In this document: positions 21,955 through 34,632 of the stretch, piece after piece
How positions within the stretch are numbered: the first letter of the stretch is position 1
Layout: each line of letters begins with the position of its first letter
DNA from: Nymphaea colorata
Lineage: Eukaryota > Streptophyta > Magnoliopsida > Nymphaeales > Nymphaeaceae
Assembly (NCBI RefSeq): GCF_008831285.2
Contig: NC_045144.1
Location: 19,547,716 to 19,611,715 of the forward strand
Length of the DNA stretch: 64,000 nt
Reading direction: 5' to 3'
Notes under the pieces: model-generated
The model's input: the letters and a program-made list of their open reading frames with translations, nothing else
Databases searched by the model: none
What the model was told of the DNA's origin: nothing
Program-made: the position numbers and the translations under genes

Positions 21955-24604
21955 CTACTGCCAAGAAAAGTGGAGGTGCTGGGCAACCGCATTTCCCGAA
22001 CTTGCAACATCATTAGCATGCTGCAGCATTCCCTGGGAATGGAATTCAGAATGACCAGCATCAGAAACTAGAAGGGGTCCTACCTGATCATCTACCATTC
22101 CAGCACAAGTGAAACCACTGTGTGATACTGCATCAGAGGAGCAGCAGCTGATTGTTAAAACCTTGTCTGAGGGAAAACGATCAATACCATTGAATTGCAA
22201 ACCCTGGACAAGAGGAAGAGCCATGGGAATTTGGTGGTCAATGTTGTTCAGACTTAATCCAGATGACTGTGTCGATGATGACAGAAGAGAGAGAGCACAA
22301 TCAGAGTCTATCACTCTGATCAAACTATCTGAAAAAATTCTGCTGCTGCTTCCTGGTGCGGCTGTTGTGGTAACAAGTGGTTCACAAACAGACGTTTCAA
22401 TAGGTTTATTCCCAATTTTTATGTCACCACTCTGCAAGAAAGGAAACTGTTTACTTCCTTTATAGTAACTAGAGGATTGGCCAAGGAACGACTGTTGCCT
22501 GTTCATGGACAGCATTTGTGGCTGGTGGTTGTACAGATTGTCTTCCTCAGATTTTACAAACCCCATGGTCCAGCTATGCTCCCGGATGGTGTTCCGAAAG
22601 TTGTGTTGATTCATAAATGACTGGAACCCTGTACCTGCTAAAGAAAAAACAGCCAAGACATCAGGAAAGGTTAATCCTTTAGTGGCAAGGTCCAAAGACC
22701 CAGCAGACCATGAAAAAATTGTTTGACCCAATTTCACAGATCCATTTCAACATATGACAGGTTGACAGTTGATATTGACTCAACAAGCATAGATTCAGTA
22801 TATCTCAAACTATAAACCTTGGATACTTGCAACAGGATTCCCAGATGTTATATCCGGCTGAGACTTTCTGCGGCGCTTATTATGCCCATCCAGACGCTTC
22901 CTACAGCTTCGTTTTACCTCGTCAAACTCTGATAATGCATGAAATCTGCAAAATGGCATACATTTACAATGTGGCTACCGGACACACTTTCACTGGATTT
23001 GAAGACGACAATCAACATTAATCACAGGATTTAAATTTTGAAATAGAAATTAGATCCTAAACATGAAAAGAAAAACGAGAGATTTAATTGAACATCCTTC
23101 AAAAACTTATGTGCCAACTAAAAGATTATTTTGAACAAAATTTTGCAAGCAAAAGGACCGTCAACAGAAAAGGACAACAAGATCACAAAATAATTGCGCA
23201 TGATAGAGATGGACAGATAGGCACCAAAAGCAGTTACAACTTACAATCCATCTAAACCATTGGCTAGGAGCAGAAATGACTTTGGGAATAAACAATAACC
23301 AATAATGAAAAAAATATAAAAAAACTAAACTCGGGAATGTTGAAGCTTAGATATGACCTTCATGGATACACACAAAGTTTGACCTTTGATAACAGAGAAC
23401 CTGGTCATGTAACTTATCAACTAGAAAATGGTGCACTTAATTTTCCTCATATCCTATTTGGTTGATGAAACTGTGAAATGAACATCAAACAAACTGCACA
23501 AAATTCATCAACAAAATATATAACAGCAATTATGGAATAACTACATCCATCATTGTTATACCAAGTACTTGTCAACTTATAGCAAATGATACACATAGCT
23601 ACAACATAAAGATCCATTGTATGAACAACCAAAACTTCTAAACACTTACAACAAGAAGTGCCTGGCGATATAGCTTTGCTGGAACATATAAGTAGCATGA
23701 CAGACAAATAACCAAGACCAAAGAAAGACTAAAACAGAGCATATTTTGGGATTAGGTGAAGGCAGAGAAAGACAAAAGGCCTAACTACCACATCAAATTC
23801 ATTAGCTAATCGTGTAAAAATCAACACAGCATCTAAAAACGTATGCTATGCCCATCACAAGCTTAGGTCTGGCTCTATTCGTTCTACTTTCCAGATAGCC
23901 TTCTCTGTACACCATAACTGTGCCATCCAAAAGATTCACGACATGCTAGATGATTACAAATAAAACTAAAATGACAGCTTCCTATAAAAGATAACATCAG
24001 ACTTTTGTGTTCAGGCTCCTGTTCCGACTTCCAACAGGAAATAAGCACTTATATCCAGAGATGCACCCCAGGTACTGAACGCTTGACCACCATTAACTTG
24101 AACGTCATAAGCACCACAGCCCCCTATCCAAAACCTCTAGACAGAGCAAGGAGTTTCCTAATCAAGACAGAATCTCCAAATACACGATCCTTTTCTGGAA
24201 CATTTTTGGAAGACCCAGAATGGTAAAATTTAAAACCAATATATACATGCACGAGGTATTATAATTATAATAACTCATGTATTTAAAGAAAGTGATATTT
24301 TGAGAACAGCGAGACTTATTCAGGCTTCCATGAAAGATTGCATAAAGCAATAAACCAAAATATTGAAGAAATATCTACAGATACTTAAGAAAAATGTTAT
24401 TTTCTGAAAACAATGTGATTCTCTCAGGCTCGTTTCACCAGTTGCACACAGCAATAAATCAAGAAATTCAGCCAAAAAAAAAAGTCCAATAGTGCTTGTG
24501 AGTACAAGAACCCATCATTGAGTTGTAAAATGTTTTAAACTTTTATGAGTTAAATTCTGGACTAATATCAACAATAATTTCCCTGGGTTTGGTTTTTTTC
24601 TTTG

Positions 24605-24645
<41 letters not shown>

Positions 24646-26135
24646 CTTGAGAGGTGGGTGGTCATGGGTTTCAAGACCAGGTGAAGGTACTGGTTAAAAT
24701 GCCTTCACATCACAGTTTTAATCTCTTGAGAGGCAACGATAGGTTCAGCAGGTAAATCAGCGCAACCAGGTATCCCACTCACAAAGTGGTTTCTGAGCCC
24801 AAAAGTTGTTTCTCCCTATCAGATGGGGAAGAGAGAGAGAGAGAGAGAGGTTCGTTAACTTGGTGAAAAATCCACAACCCAGTAATGAGGCTTCAGTCTA
24901 CGGGAAGAAGCTTTCAAACACAAACGAGCGCGCAGGCCAGCGTCCTGTGAGATAAAGTTGTACCTTCTCCACAGTTTTTCCTTTTCTCCCCTATTTCTCT
25001 TCTGCTGCCTAGATCCATTATGAGAACTTTCCGTCACAACACGTTAAACAATTAAAATGCATCAGTTATCAAGCTAGCAGCAAATTAACCAACTTCATCA
25101 TAAAGGAATCTGTCAACAGGAGAACGGCATTATCCATAATAGACATAATGGTCCTGCTGCTAATGATGACAACGACAACTATAGGGGAAAAGGAGACTTC
25201 AGATGTTCATCAGTACTTCCACCTAACACAAACAAGATAAAGCAATAAAAACAAAGCAAACTCTTTAACACAGTTCGGTAAAAGTTACAGAGTCGAGGGA
25301 AGTACCCAGGAAAACCAGACGATAACCTCAGCATAAATCCATAATTCCCAGTTTAACAAACGACCGACCATAGTTCATGAAATGAGCGGCAGAAATACGA
25401 GCAAGCCAAGCATCATATCGAACAGATACTCAATTTAAATGATGCACGATACCCTTGGAATCTTAAGTAGGACTCTTTAAATCAAGCATAACCATGAAAA
25501 TAATAGGCTACTGTCAGAATTCACCAAAGACATCCGATAGAACAAAGAGAAGGAAAGAGACTTTTGATGCGTCAACGGAACCAACAAAAACCAGAGATTA
25601 AGGCAAACAGAGAAAGGAAAAAAGAGCCACCGAACTTGCTACACTGCTGGCAGAATCTCTTCTCAACACCTTCGACGGTAACCTTAACGGCCTTAGAATG
25701 AGCTTCACAGACTTTATGCCGTTTGTGGTAATCCTTGCACCCGCTGAGATCTGCACTGCAGTCATCGACCATACAGGCAGCTACCTGGTTGCTGTTGTTT
25801 GATGACCTGCTCCTTCTTGAGGCAGCAGGGGAGACGGCCATTGAAGCAGCTGCTACAGGCGTCTTGAGATCGCCAAACCCATCACCAAAATCACCCAACC
25901 TCCCAAGCTTCAAGTCAACCATGCAGTTTCTCTTGCCCTGCTGCTTCCCTTCCATAGTAGAGATCTGGCTCCTCACACTCTCACCATCACCAGCGCTTGA
26001 GAGGAACACCAAGTTTTCGACATCCCAGGATGGGGGCTTGACGTCCCAGTTCATGACAACCCCTTCCTTCTCCATTGTCCCTGAGACCCTCCTCCCAGCA
26101 AGCCCAGAATCAAAGGAGAAGGAAGAATTTGACAT
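21955..26135 (-). CDS. SPL: SBP-box transcription factor (SQUAMOSA promoter-binding-like), miR156-regulated
   Basis: Three coding exons: 25,636-26,135, 22,818-22,945 and 21,955-22,634, giving 435 aa. The protein is a nuclear DNA-binding factor for GTAC-core sites. The SBP domain spans about residues 121-196. Zinc site one is C121, C126, C143 and H146; zinc site two is C162, C165, H169 and C181. The basic tail [17 protein letters not shown] is the nuclear signal. The first intron (2,690 bp) interrupts the CSK codon at the position conserved across SPL genes; donor GTTCGG, acceptor TTTTGCAG. The second intron is 183 bp. The N-terminal [15 protein letters not shown] matches the conserved start segment of SPL13/SPL6-like proteins. 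ALSLLS at 323-328 is encoded by the miR156 site. An in-frame TGA 18 nt before the ATG fixes the start. Orthology to a named SPL is not resolved. Confidence 0.92.
22279..22298 (-). promoter_or_regulatory. miR156 target site in the SPL coding sequence
   Basis: The sense-strand text GTGCTCTCTCTCTTCTGTCA is the canonical miR156/157 response element. It pairs with miR156 except at the single mismatch usual for SPL mRNAs. It lies in the last exon and encodes the ALSLLS peptide. Transcript loss in juvenile tissue, where miR156 is high, is expected from the family. Confidence 0.93.
22635..22640 (-). other. Tandem NAGNAG splice acceptor at SPL exon 3
   Basis: The intron ends TTTAGCAG directly before the exon text GTACAGGG. 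Use of the first AG would insert three bases and keep frame, changing IQGTGF to IQAGTGF. Both isoforms are plausible. Confidence 0.55.
24606..24638. repeat. (GA)n microsatellite in SPL intron 1
   Basis: About 32 bp of GA lies in the large first intron. A shorter GA run is at 24,830-24,849. Confidence 0.9.
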
Positions 26136-26646
26136 CCATGAAACCACAAAGGATCAAAAAAAGAAACCAACTTTCTGGAACACCCAAACTCTTGTTTCAC
26201 AGAAAAGGGAAAACCCACCTTCAAAATCAACGCTAAGATACAATGGGGATCCTTTTCCTTTCACAACCCAATTCCCAGTGCTGGACAGGCTTCAAGTATG
26301 GAGGCACCTCAAAACAAGAATTAAAGAGGGTACTCTACTCCTCTCTTTCGTTTTGCTTTTTTTTTTTCTTTTTCTGTTTTCACACAAACTCATACACCAA
26401 GTGCAGCCATTCCTGAAGAAAGCCCATATATAAGAAAAGAAATAAGATAACAATAAAAGGAGGGCGTTCTTAGCATACAGTAACTGTAGCAAACAGAAGC
26501 ACCAGACAGAAGTGGGGTTTACGACCATTCATTCCTCTGACAAAGAATAGTTGAAACTTCAAACAAACCCAGAAATCCTGAGTGGATTTTTCCTTTTCTC
26601 CTTTTTACATGTCTTTCCAGTTCCCACTCATTAAAGAAATAATTGT

Positions 26647-26654
26647 CTATATAG
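26647..26654 (-). promoter_or_regulatory. Probable SPL TATA box
   Basis: The minus strand reads CTATATAG in the text GCTCTATATAGACAATT. It would start the transcript near 26,617, giving a leader of about 480 nt. No leader intron was needed to reach the ATG. Confidence 0.45.
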
Positions 26655-29590
26655 AGCGAGAACGCAGAGGAGAGGAAGCTTGGTTGGGGAGGAATAGAGG
26701 GCGAGAGCGAGACTGCTGAAGGGTTAAAACGGTTGCTTTCCTCGATTATTTTCTCCCTTACAAGAAAGAAAGCAGTGAAAACAGTTGGCCGTGAAATTAT
26801 TGAGAGGATGAACAGTGGAAGTAATGGATGATGTTGAAAAGTGGGGGAACCAAATCTGGTAAAAGATGCAACACCCAACAAGCTGGCTTGATGCAGTTCG
26901 GAGTTTCGGAAGGCGGGGAGTTTGGGGTTTCCCTTTTTTAGGCTTCAAAGAGTAGGCAGTAAATTTCTAGAGCAGAAGAAGGATTCTCTCTCTCTCTTAG
27001 GGTTTTTATTTTTATTTTATTGCAACATTTGTTTTTCTCCCTCTAAAGCATACATTCACACACACGAGAGAGAAAGCAAAGTACAGGTGATATATCTTTC
27101 ACGTTCAGTGACTTTTTGTGCTTGCTTCCTCTGGAAGCGGCCCACTACTGTGCCAAAGGGCAAGACACCAACCAGAAGAGAAAAATTCCCAGCCATTGTA
27201 GCCCTCCCTTCCCCTTTCCCTATTTATTCTTTTTTCTCAAATGGCAGACCAAACACCCAACCAATCCACCCCCACATTGCTCTCTTCCTTACCTCTCTCT
27301 GTCCCTCATTCATGGCCCTTAACTGGTGTCCCATTCACCTGCCCCAACCCTGTCACCCCCTTCAATGGTAGGGAGATGAATGGAATATGACCTCCAAAAT
27401 ATCAACCCCCAACATGCATCCCCCAATAATTGTCTCAGTAATGACCAAAGTGTCCACCGCAGCTACCATTGTTGACTTTAGGTCCTCCGCAGATGCACGA
27501 TGATGGCCTCGGAACTGAGAGATCAGAGCCACACGCATCTTAGGGCCCACCATTCTCTCTTTATCCAGCTCAAAAACTTGGTGAGAATTTTCCAATCTTC
27601 TGTTTCCCTGAAAAGATTCTGTTTATTTTACCTTTCCTTCTGGGTTATAGCTTTCGTGGAATCATTTCTTATGCGGCAGCCATTAACACGCTCATTAATG
27701 TTCCAGATGGCCTTCTGCGGACCCATCTGCTCCTTCGAAGCATGTACTATCATGACTGTAAGCGATTGACAGATGAAGAAGGGCGATAATATTTGCAAGT
27801 TGTACGCAAATGGGCACTCATTATTCCTGATTGCAGCTTAATCCTCTAGAGAAGATTAATGGCCTTCGGCATAATCTGCAACCTCTGTGAAGCTTCCAAC
27901 ACGATTCCTGCACAAGGAGACGCAAAACAGAGGTCAAAATAAAGACTGTTGTTGCTTGTTTCAGGGTGCTTTCGAGTTCCTCGAGATTCCCACCCACTGA
28001 ATCTGAACTTGTGAACGTATTTTATGGAATCTGAGACGCCTACATTTAATCACTTCAGCACTCATATGTGGGCACCCGCAACAGCAATCAAGTTCTCAAC
28101 CTATTGTCTAGCGAGAGGAAACCTGCAAGGCTATAGTGCTCATTGAATACAGCCCTTTACGCCATAACAACCCCACCTTAAAAAAAAAACGTACGTGAGC
28201 TTCACTTTTATATAGTAGTCCATCTGATGCCATCAAGAACACAGAATTTAATTTCTAGATGCCACAATGGAGTTCCTGCGACAAGGGAAATAAATTTCTG
28301 CTCTTAATGCCCGCAGGTGCTATGTTGGAAATGGAGGAATCCAATCCGTTGGAACTTCCAAGCTATAAAAAAAAGGAATGCTTAAACAATGACAACGAAC
28401 CAGCAGAAAAGAGGAATCATATTATGGTCATTGTGCCATCTTTACTGTATTTTAAGATCCGAAACAATATCTTTCTATGCACACATACGTTGGCTGATCG
28501 AGAAGTTGGGTTTTAGACATATCAAACAGAGCATCGCATTGTTTTGCTTCCAACAGCAATTTTTCTCTGCACCAAAGCCTGTCAAAAGAGTTTCTTTTCT
28601 TTTGCCTTGAAACCAGATATTCTCATGGTCCTTTACGTTTAAGAAGGGCCTGCAAAAACCACACCTCCCAAGTTCCAGCCTTATTTGAGGACAAGGCAGT
28701 GGGCAGCAGCCAGCAGCACCCCAATTTGTCCCAAAAAAAGTGAGAGAAAAGAGAATAAGCCAAGTTGGTAAGTTATGCTCGAATCCCAACTTATCCTACT
28801 TTTCTGGATAAAGCGGTACATTGGAAAATCCGACCCAAGAATAGCAAGCCATCTGAGGCTCTGAGCTCCTCCCCCCATCTGCCAAAAGCACCCATCCTCA
28901 TAATTGAGGCCTCCTTCCCCCTCCCCTTTACTCGATTCTTCAATCTCCTCTCAAAGTAGAAGGAGATTTAGTTGCAGGAGGAGAAGCAGGGACTAATGAT
29001 GGCACCTGACAGAAGTGCCTTTTTCGTGGACGATCCTCGATGGCCCAAGACGGGCACGAGGAGAACGATGGGAGGGCATTTTCGGGATGGAGAAAATTTG
29101 GCCGTGGCCGCGTCCGACGAGTCTTTAATTGAGGGCGACGGTCACAGTCAAGTCACACGCGCGCACGCAGGCATGATTAGCCTCTCACTCCCTCTCTACC
29201 GGCAGCCCCTTTCCCCGTTTCTGCCCCTGACTTTTCTGAAAATGACCAACGGTGGCGAATGGCCGGAAAAAGTCTCGGGCGCAGATGTTTGAGTTAAGAG
29301 CCCAACTTTTTCTTCGAGCTTGAGTGAGGTGAGTTCTGATTCGCTCGGAGTCGCTTAAACTCCTTTTATAAAACATGTATATGCTAGATTTTTCAAAATA
29401 TTAATGCACAAAAACATTCTAAGTGTACAAAAATTTTGTTTTTTGGCGCCAAACTTGAGATACTGGTTCGTGTTTTGTGCTTAAGCTGAATCAAGCTGAG
29501 CTCAAGTAACTGAACTAGATCTCAGCGAGCTCAATGTAGGTCATTTGAAGCTTGACTTGGCTCGGCTCGGCTCGGCTCGGATGCGGTAAG
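26655..29590. other. SPL upstream region, no second gene seen
   Basis: This stretch is less AT-rich than most of the window and has few recognisable repeats, as expected of a promoter. Several short frames run through it. The longest plus-strand one at 28,972-29,292 has no family features and starts in plain GC-rich text. From 29,560 the run GGCTCGGCTCGGCTCGG is a short tandem repeat. Confidence 0.35.
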
Positions 29591-29592
29591 AT

Positions 29593-29741
29593 CAGTGGCG
29601 GAGGCACATGTGTGTTTGTGTGGAAAATGGCTTGTACAGACCCATATACATTTACACATTTATATACTAATACTTCATGAATACTTAGTTACTTACATAT
29701 TATTGGTGCCCTTCGTTTAGAAATTTTTGGCTCCCCCACTG
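29593..29741. repeat. MITE copy (CAGTGGCGGAGGCAC...CTCCCCCACTG)
   Basis: The left end CAGTGGCGGAGGCAC and the right end AAATTTTTGGCTCCCCCACTG pair as inverted termini of the same family as the element at 35,126-35,300. Confidence 0.6.
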
Positions 29742-29934
29742 CAGATGGCATTGCTTCAAAAGATTGGACATGTATGTGTAATTGGGTAAGCTGGTGTGGG
29801 TAGTTGCTTTCGTAGAACCACCTAATTCAATATTTTTACATATTGGTGCTCTATATAATTAATTTATTGCATGGTAATGACCCTGAAATCTAAATTTTTT
29901 TATTACCCTCTAACTCCTCAAAAAAAAAAAACTG

Positions 29935-29936
<2 letters not shown>

Positions 29937-29977
<41 letters not shown>
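29937..29977. repeat. (CT)n microsatellite
   Basis: About 40 bp of CT, preceded by a poly(A) run. Confidence 0.93.
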
Positions 29978-29980
<3 letters not shown>

Positions 29981-30663
29981 TACAATTTATTATTACTTTT
30001 TTGCATTTTTTAAGTGTAATTTTTTTTTTTTGAAATCTGAGGTACAGGTTTACCGAGGAAATCGGCTGATTCTTTGTTCCTTTCTGTAAAACGATTTACT
30101 TCTGACTCGGATACGGACAATGCTGGTTCAGGACAGTGTTGTTGATGCAAGTGTTAAAAGTTAAAACCCTTTCATACACCTCTTAATTTAATTTACATTC
30201 CATGTCAACTAGCTAAATAAATCCATAACACAAACACACACATAGAGGAAGCTGAATTTTTTTATATGCCAAATAGTTCATTTTTAATGGCAAGTGGAGT
30301 TGAGCAGAATCTTAAGATTCCTTTATTTGAAAAAAAATAAAACTTGTCACTATTTTTTTTTTCTGACGTTGCGGAACCTAAAAGTCTCCGAAAAAAGTTT
30401 GTTTTATAGTAGTCAACCCCTTGCACAAGCCGAAGCATATAATGCGAATCTTGAAAATAGGTACAAGCCACAAGGCTTTACAATGTTGAATATGTGGACT
30501 AAGAGTGTGTTTGATGATTTGAAATCGTTTTTATGTGGATTCAACCTTGTTAGTAATTAAATTTTACTGCTGTGTGAAAAGGAGGATTTGGTATTCCCTG
30601 TATGTATGTGGCTAAAATATTATATCTGAGGTCAGAATAGAAAGAAAAGTAAAGGTAAAGGTG

Positions 30664-30815
30664 AGGAGGCCAAATTAAAGTTTTTAAATTTTGACCAGCA
30701 CCGAAATATCATTTTTCAAAATTTTTGTATAAATCAAATGAAATTTTTTAATATTTACATGTAAATTAAAAAAATATTGAGGTGGGCGGGCCTTATATTG
30801 ACTATGCCAGTAAAG
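30664..30815. repeat. MITE fragment (AAATTAAAGTTTTTAAATTT type)
   Basis: It carries the two diagnostic strings shared with 5.8 and 7.1 kb and ends with GGCGGGCCTTATATTGACTATGCC, a degraded terminus. Confidence 0.45.
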
Positions 30816-31473
30816 AAAAGGGTGGAGGGAGGGCAATGTTTATACATAAATATATATATATATGTATAGGCATCCAAACTTGACCAATCCAATTGACCAA
30901 ATGAATTTTACATTGCACAAAAATATGCAAGTGGCAAAATATAAATTTTTAATAATATAAATCAATATTTAAAATAGTTGAAAAAATTAATGACCTTAAG
31001 TTTGTTTGCTAACAAAATTTGACTTATGGAGAAAGAAGCGTGCTTCAGTCAGAAGTAACATGCACTCCCATGATCGGATAATTTGTAGATGGATATTTGT
31101 CAAGTGACGTTTTAAAAAGGTTTTGAGCTGGCAGCCACCTTGTTTTTTCCCTTTGGACGTCGCCAGCCTTCATATTCATATTCATATTCATGTTTGTTAA
31201 TGTTTATATTATACAAAACTCATAAAATTTACCGTCCAAATTCATCGGTTGTCCATCCATTCAAATACTTTTTAGTTGGATATATATATATATCAAAGAA
31301 AATTGAATGACATCTCTAATTTTTTCTAACACGATGAACAGTTAAAAGAAAAACAAAGTGATAGGTATTTTCGTCATTTAATATTTGATTATATAACCAT
31401 TCATGTAGTTTAGATAAATGACTTTAGTTAGATAGCTGGATGAAACTAGATAAATAGAATCATCATTCATTGA

Positions 31474-31476
<3 letters not shown>

Positions 31477-31529
<53 letters not shown>
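31477..31529. repeat. (TA)n microsatellite between related flanks
   Basis: About 52 bp of TA. Text on both sides, such as AGATAAAT, GAATGACTT and CATTCATTGAC, recurs in similar form. Confidence 0.9.
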
Positions 31530-31531
<2 letters not shown>

Positions 31532-31599
31532 TGAATGACTTCAGCTAGATAAATAAAGTCATTGTTCATTCACTCTTTTATATATATATATATAGCTAG

Positions 31600-33890
31600 T
31601 TATCAGATCTTTATATACCAGATTTGATGAAATTTTCTAAACCATTATTTTTAATAAGAAGACAAAATGATAACAAATAAATTTAAAAAAATAAAAACCT
31701 AGTTATATTTTCAAAAGATTCAAATACCCATTTGCTTCCTTGCCTGAAAGGTATTTTAGTCTCTTCAAAATATAACTTGGCTTTCATTTTTTAACTGAAT
31801 CTCCACTGAATATATATGTATATATAATGCTTATGCAATAACCATCTATCATTGTAATCGAATAATTGAATGACTTGTAACGAGCCTGGATAGAAAAGGT
31901 AAAGGCATGCAAAAGCACACGTTGTTTTGAGCAGCCGATTCTGAGATCACGTGCTCAAGAACCACAGGCTGCGATTCACTTTTACTGAGACCCAGAAGTT
32001 GAAAGGCTGCTTGCTTTTTTCACAAGGGCCCTTCCTCAAGTACTACTTCTTTATTTATTGTCCTCGTTTGCATAACCTGTGATTCAATTTCTTATTGTTT
32101 AAACAACTGGAAGGGAATGTGAAATCTGAGGTAAACTCAGTTTAATTAAGCAAAATATGCGCTTAGTATGACCAAGAATCACAATCACACACTAAGAAAT
32201 CTTAGTTGTCGACGATTTACTCTTGTTTAAGCAAAGATTGCGGAAAATTAAGTGCTTGGTACTTTCTTTGCATCATAAAAATATTTCTCCATCGGCACAA
32301 CTAATATGGTTATGCTTAATTAGTTTCTTTCTTAATTTTTAAACCAGGATCGGATCGGGCAACCAAGTTATATATTTGCCATATTAAGTAAATTACAAGA
32401 TATGTGAGTGCAAACACTAAATGCGATTGACCCTCGAGATCCTCAACTGGACCAGCTTTTTTAATCTTAACCAAGACTTTTTTTTTTTTTTCAAATGAAT
32501 CAACTTGCAATTTTTTTCTATGAACAAGGCAGAGTAAGAACCTTTTTTTTTTTTCATGGGGAGGCTCACGTTTATTTTGAAAAAATATCAGAGAGAGTCG
32601 AAAGAAAATCCATAATTTTTTTAGATTTATATATATAATATCAAAATTTTAAAGCCTTCAATTAAGATCAACGACGTGGTTGGTGGCCAACACAGACCCG
32701 GTGAAAGGGGTAGTTTTGTCATTTTAGAAAAAGAAATAGATATTTCACTTATTATATAAAAAGTAACACTTAGTTTTTTTGGGATTTTTCCCTAAAGAGG
32801 GAAGTCCTCCTTTGTCATTTTACTAAGGGCATTCTTACAATTGTATGCCCTAACATGCAACCCCGTGTTAGGGCCCAAGAATATGACAAACCTACCAATA
32901 TAAAATTTACAAAAAAAATTCATCAGAATTATATAGCGGTCCCTTGTATGAAAAAACTCTAGCTCCGCCCATGGAGATCACCACACTCAACCATATAAAC
33001 AACACAAATTAATTTGTCACGATTAGACCGCGTACCTGACCAGTAAACCATACCTGGCGTAGGCCCTAGAAAGAGGCATTGGGCCGGCTCATGAGTTAAT
33101 CCGATACGGCCAGATAACTTATTTTCAATATTAATTTATTTAAATATATGCAATTATAGATATTTTGTTATAATTTATTATATATATTAATTATTTTAAT
33201 CGGGCCAAGCCAAGCGAACCTCGGGCACAGCTCCGAATACTGTGGCATTTCACTTTTCCCAAGTGAATTTAAAGAATGAGCTGATTGGCTCCCCCAACTT
33301 TTTATATAAAACAAGCCTTGAATAGCAAGCCTTGTTAATCTTCTCTTAATTATCTCGTAAAAAACTAGCTTTACATTGCTAATGACAAATATAAATACTC
33401 TTCGAAATCGATCATTTGTTCCTTCCACAGATAGCTAAGTGGGTTGACTTGAAGCCGCCACGTTCAAAGAAACTTTCTCGGGACGTGTGCAATTCGCCCT
33501 AAGACGAAATTACTATAGCAAATTTCCCAATTATGAGTGGATTAGTACTTGTTAATGAAAAATGAAAATGGCAAAAAAGGTTGGTGGTTTCCCTTCTTAT
33601 TTAAGAAGTTGGATTAAGTAAGATTATTGATTAAAAAATTTTCTTCTCATCAAACTTTGCCAACACAAAGATGTTGAACAAAAGAGCAAGTTGTTCTCTT
33701 TTGTCCAACTAGGCCATTGCTGGTCCAATAGAGGCCATGGTTGATGAGTAGGAAGTGATGGGTCACCTACTTTGTAGGGTCTCACACACTGAGTGAACAA
33801 GATTTTGTCATGTACTTAGTCTAGATCAACTGTGCATGGTAGACCCCATTTTGGTTCTTTAAGAAACATGATTTTTTTTTTCTTCCCTTA
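31600..33890. other. Gene-poor stretch with degraded repeats, no gene seen
   Basis: A MITE end of the GGAGC family (CTAGCTCCGCCCATGG) lies near 32,958-32,975. No protein-coding signal was recognised. Confidence 0.35.
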
Positions 33891-33939
33891 GGAGGCATTT
33901 CACGGCCTTGAATTTTGATTCGAGAATTGAAATCCTAGG

Positions 33940-34503
33940 AACAAAATTCCACTTGGAATTGGAACGAAAATCCCAGTTCTGATTTACCTTTGTGTTTGAT
34001 AGTCTAGAAATTTGATTCTGATGCCTGATGTGTGTGGTAAAAGATGAATTAAAATTCTAGAATTGATGAATTAAAAACATCACGACAGGTATATTAAAGA
34101 GAGGTGAAAAAAATTCTAAAATTTTGGAATCATAATTCTACCTCTTAGGCCCCATTTGATGCACAAGAAAAACACTATGCAACGTAGACTTTTTTTTCTA
34201 ACTTTGTACGGTTTTTCCTTGAACAAAATTTCACTTGGAATTGGAATGAAAATCCCAGTTCTGATTTACCTTTGTGTTTGATAGTCTAGAAATTTGATTC
34301 TGATGCCTGATGTGTGTGGTAAAAGATGAATTAAAATTCTAGAATTGATGAACTAAAACCGTCACGACAGGTGTTTTGAAGAGAGGTGAAAAAAAATCTA
34401 AAATTTTGGAATCATAATTCTACCTCTTAGGCCCCATTTGATGCACAAGAAAAATACTGTGCAACGTGAAATTTTTTTTTTAACTTTATACGGTTTTTCC
34501 TTG
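33940..34503. repeat. 282-bp tandem duplication, two units
   Basis: Unit one is 33,940-34,221 and unit two 34,222-34,503, exactly equal in length and differing at roughly one base in fifteen. Each unit starts AACAAAATTYCACTTGGAAT, includes the outer element's sequence, and ends in the first 74 bp of the inserted MITE (GGTTTTTCCTTG). Confidence 0.85.
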
Positions 34504-34632
34504 CAACGCCGAACATAAAGAATTTTACCTTGATTTTTTCATTGAAATCAAAAGAGGTCTGACTTTTTTCCACGAAAAATTCTTCCATCCGTACGAAGAA
34601 AAATTCTTCCTTCCTGTGCATCAAGCGGGGCC
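34430..34632. repeat. Inner PIF/Harbinger-like MITE
   Basis: GGCCCCATTTGATGCACAAG at the left is mirrored by CCTGTGCATCAAGCGGGGCC at the right. It is related throughout to the element at 16,569-16,814. The left 74 bp is repeated at 34,148-34,221 because of the duplication. Confidence 0.7.

Noticed and set aside
22109-22465. 118-codon plus-strand frame
   Set aside because: It is antisense to SPL exon 3, including the miR156 site.
25735-26433. 232-codon plus-strand frame
   Set aside because: It is antisense to SPL exon 1 and its leader. The minus-strand frame carries the zinc-coordinating SBP residues, so the plus frame is a shadow.
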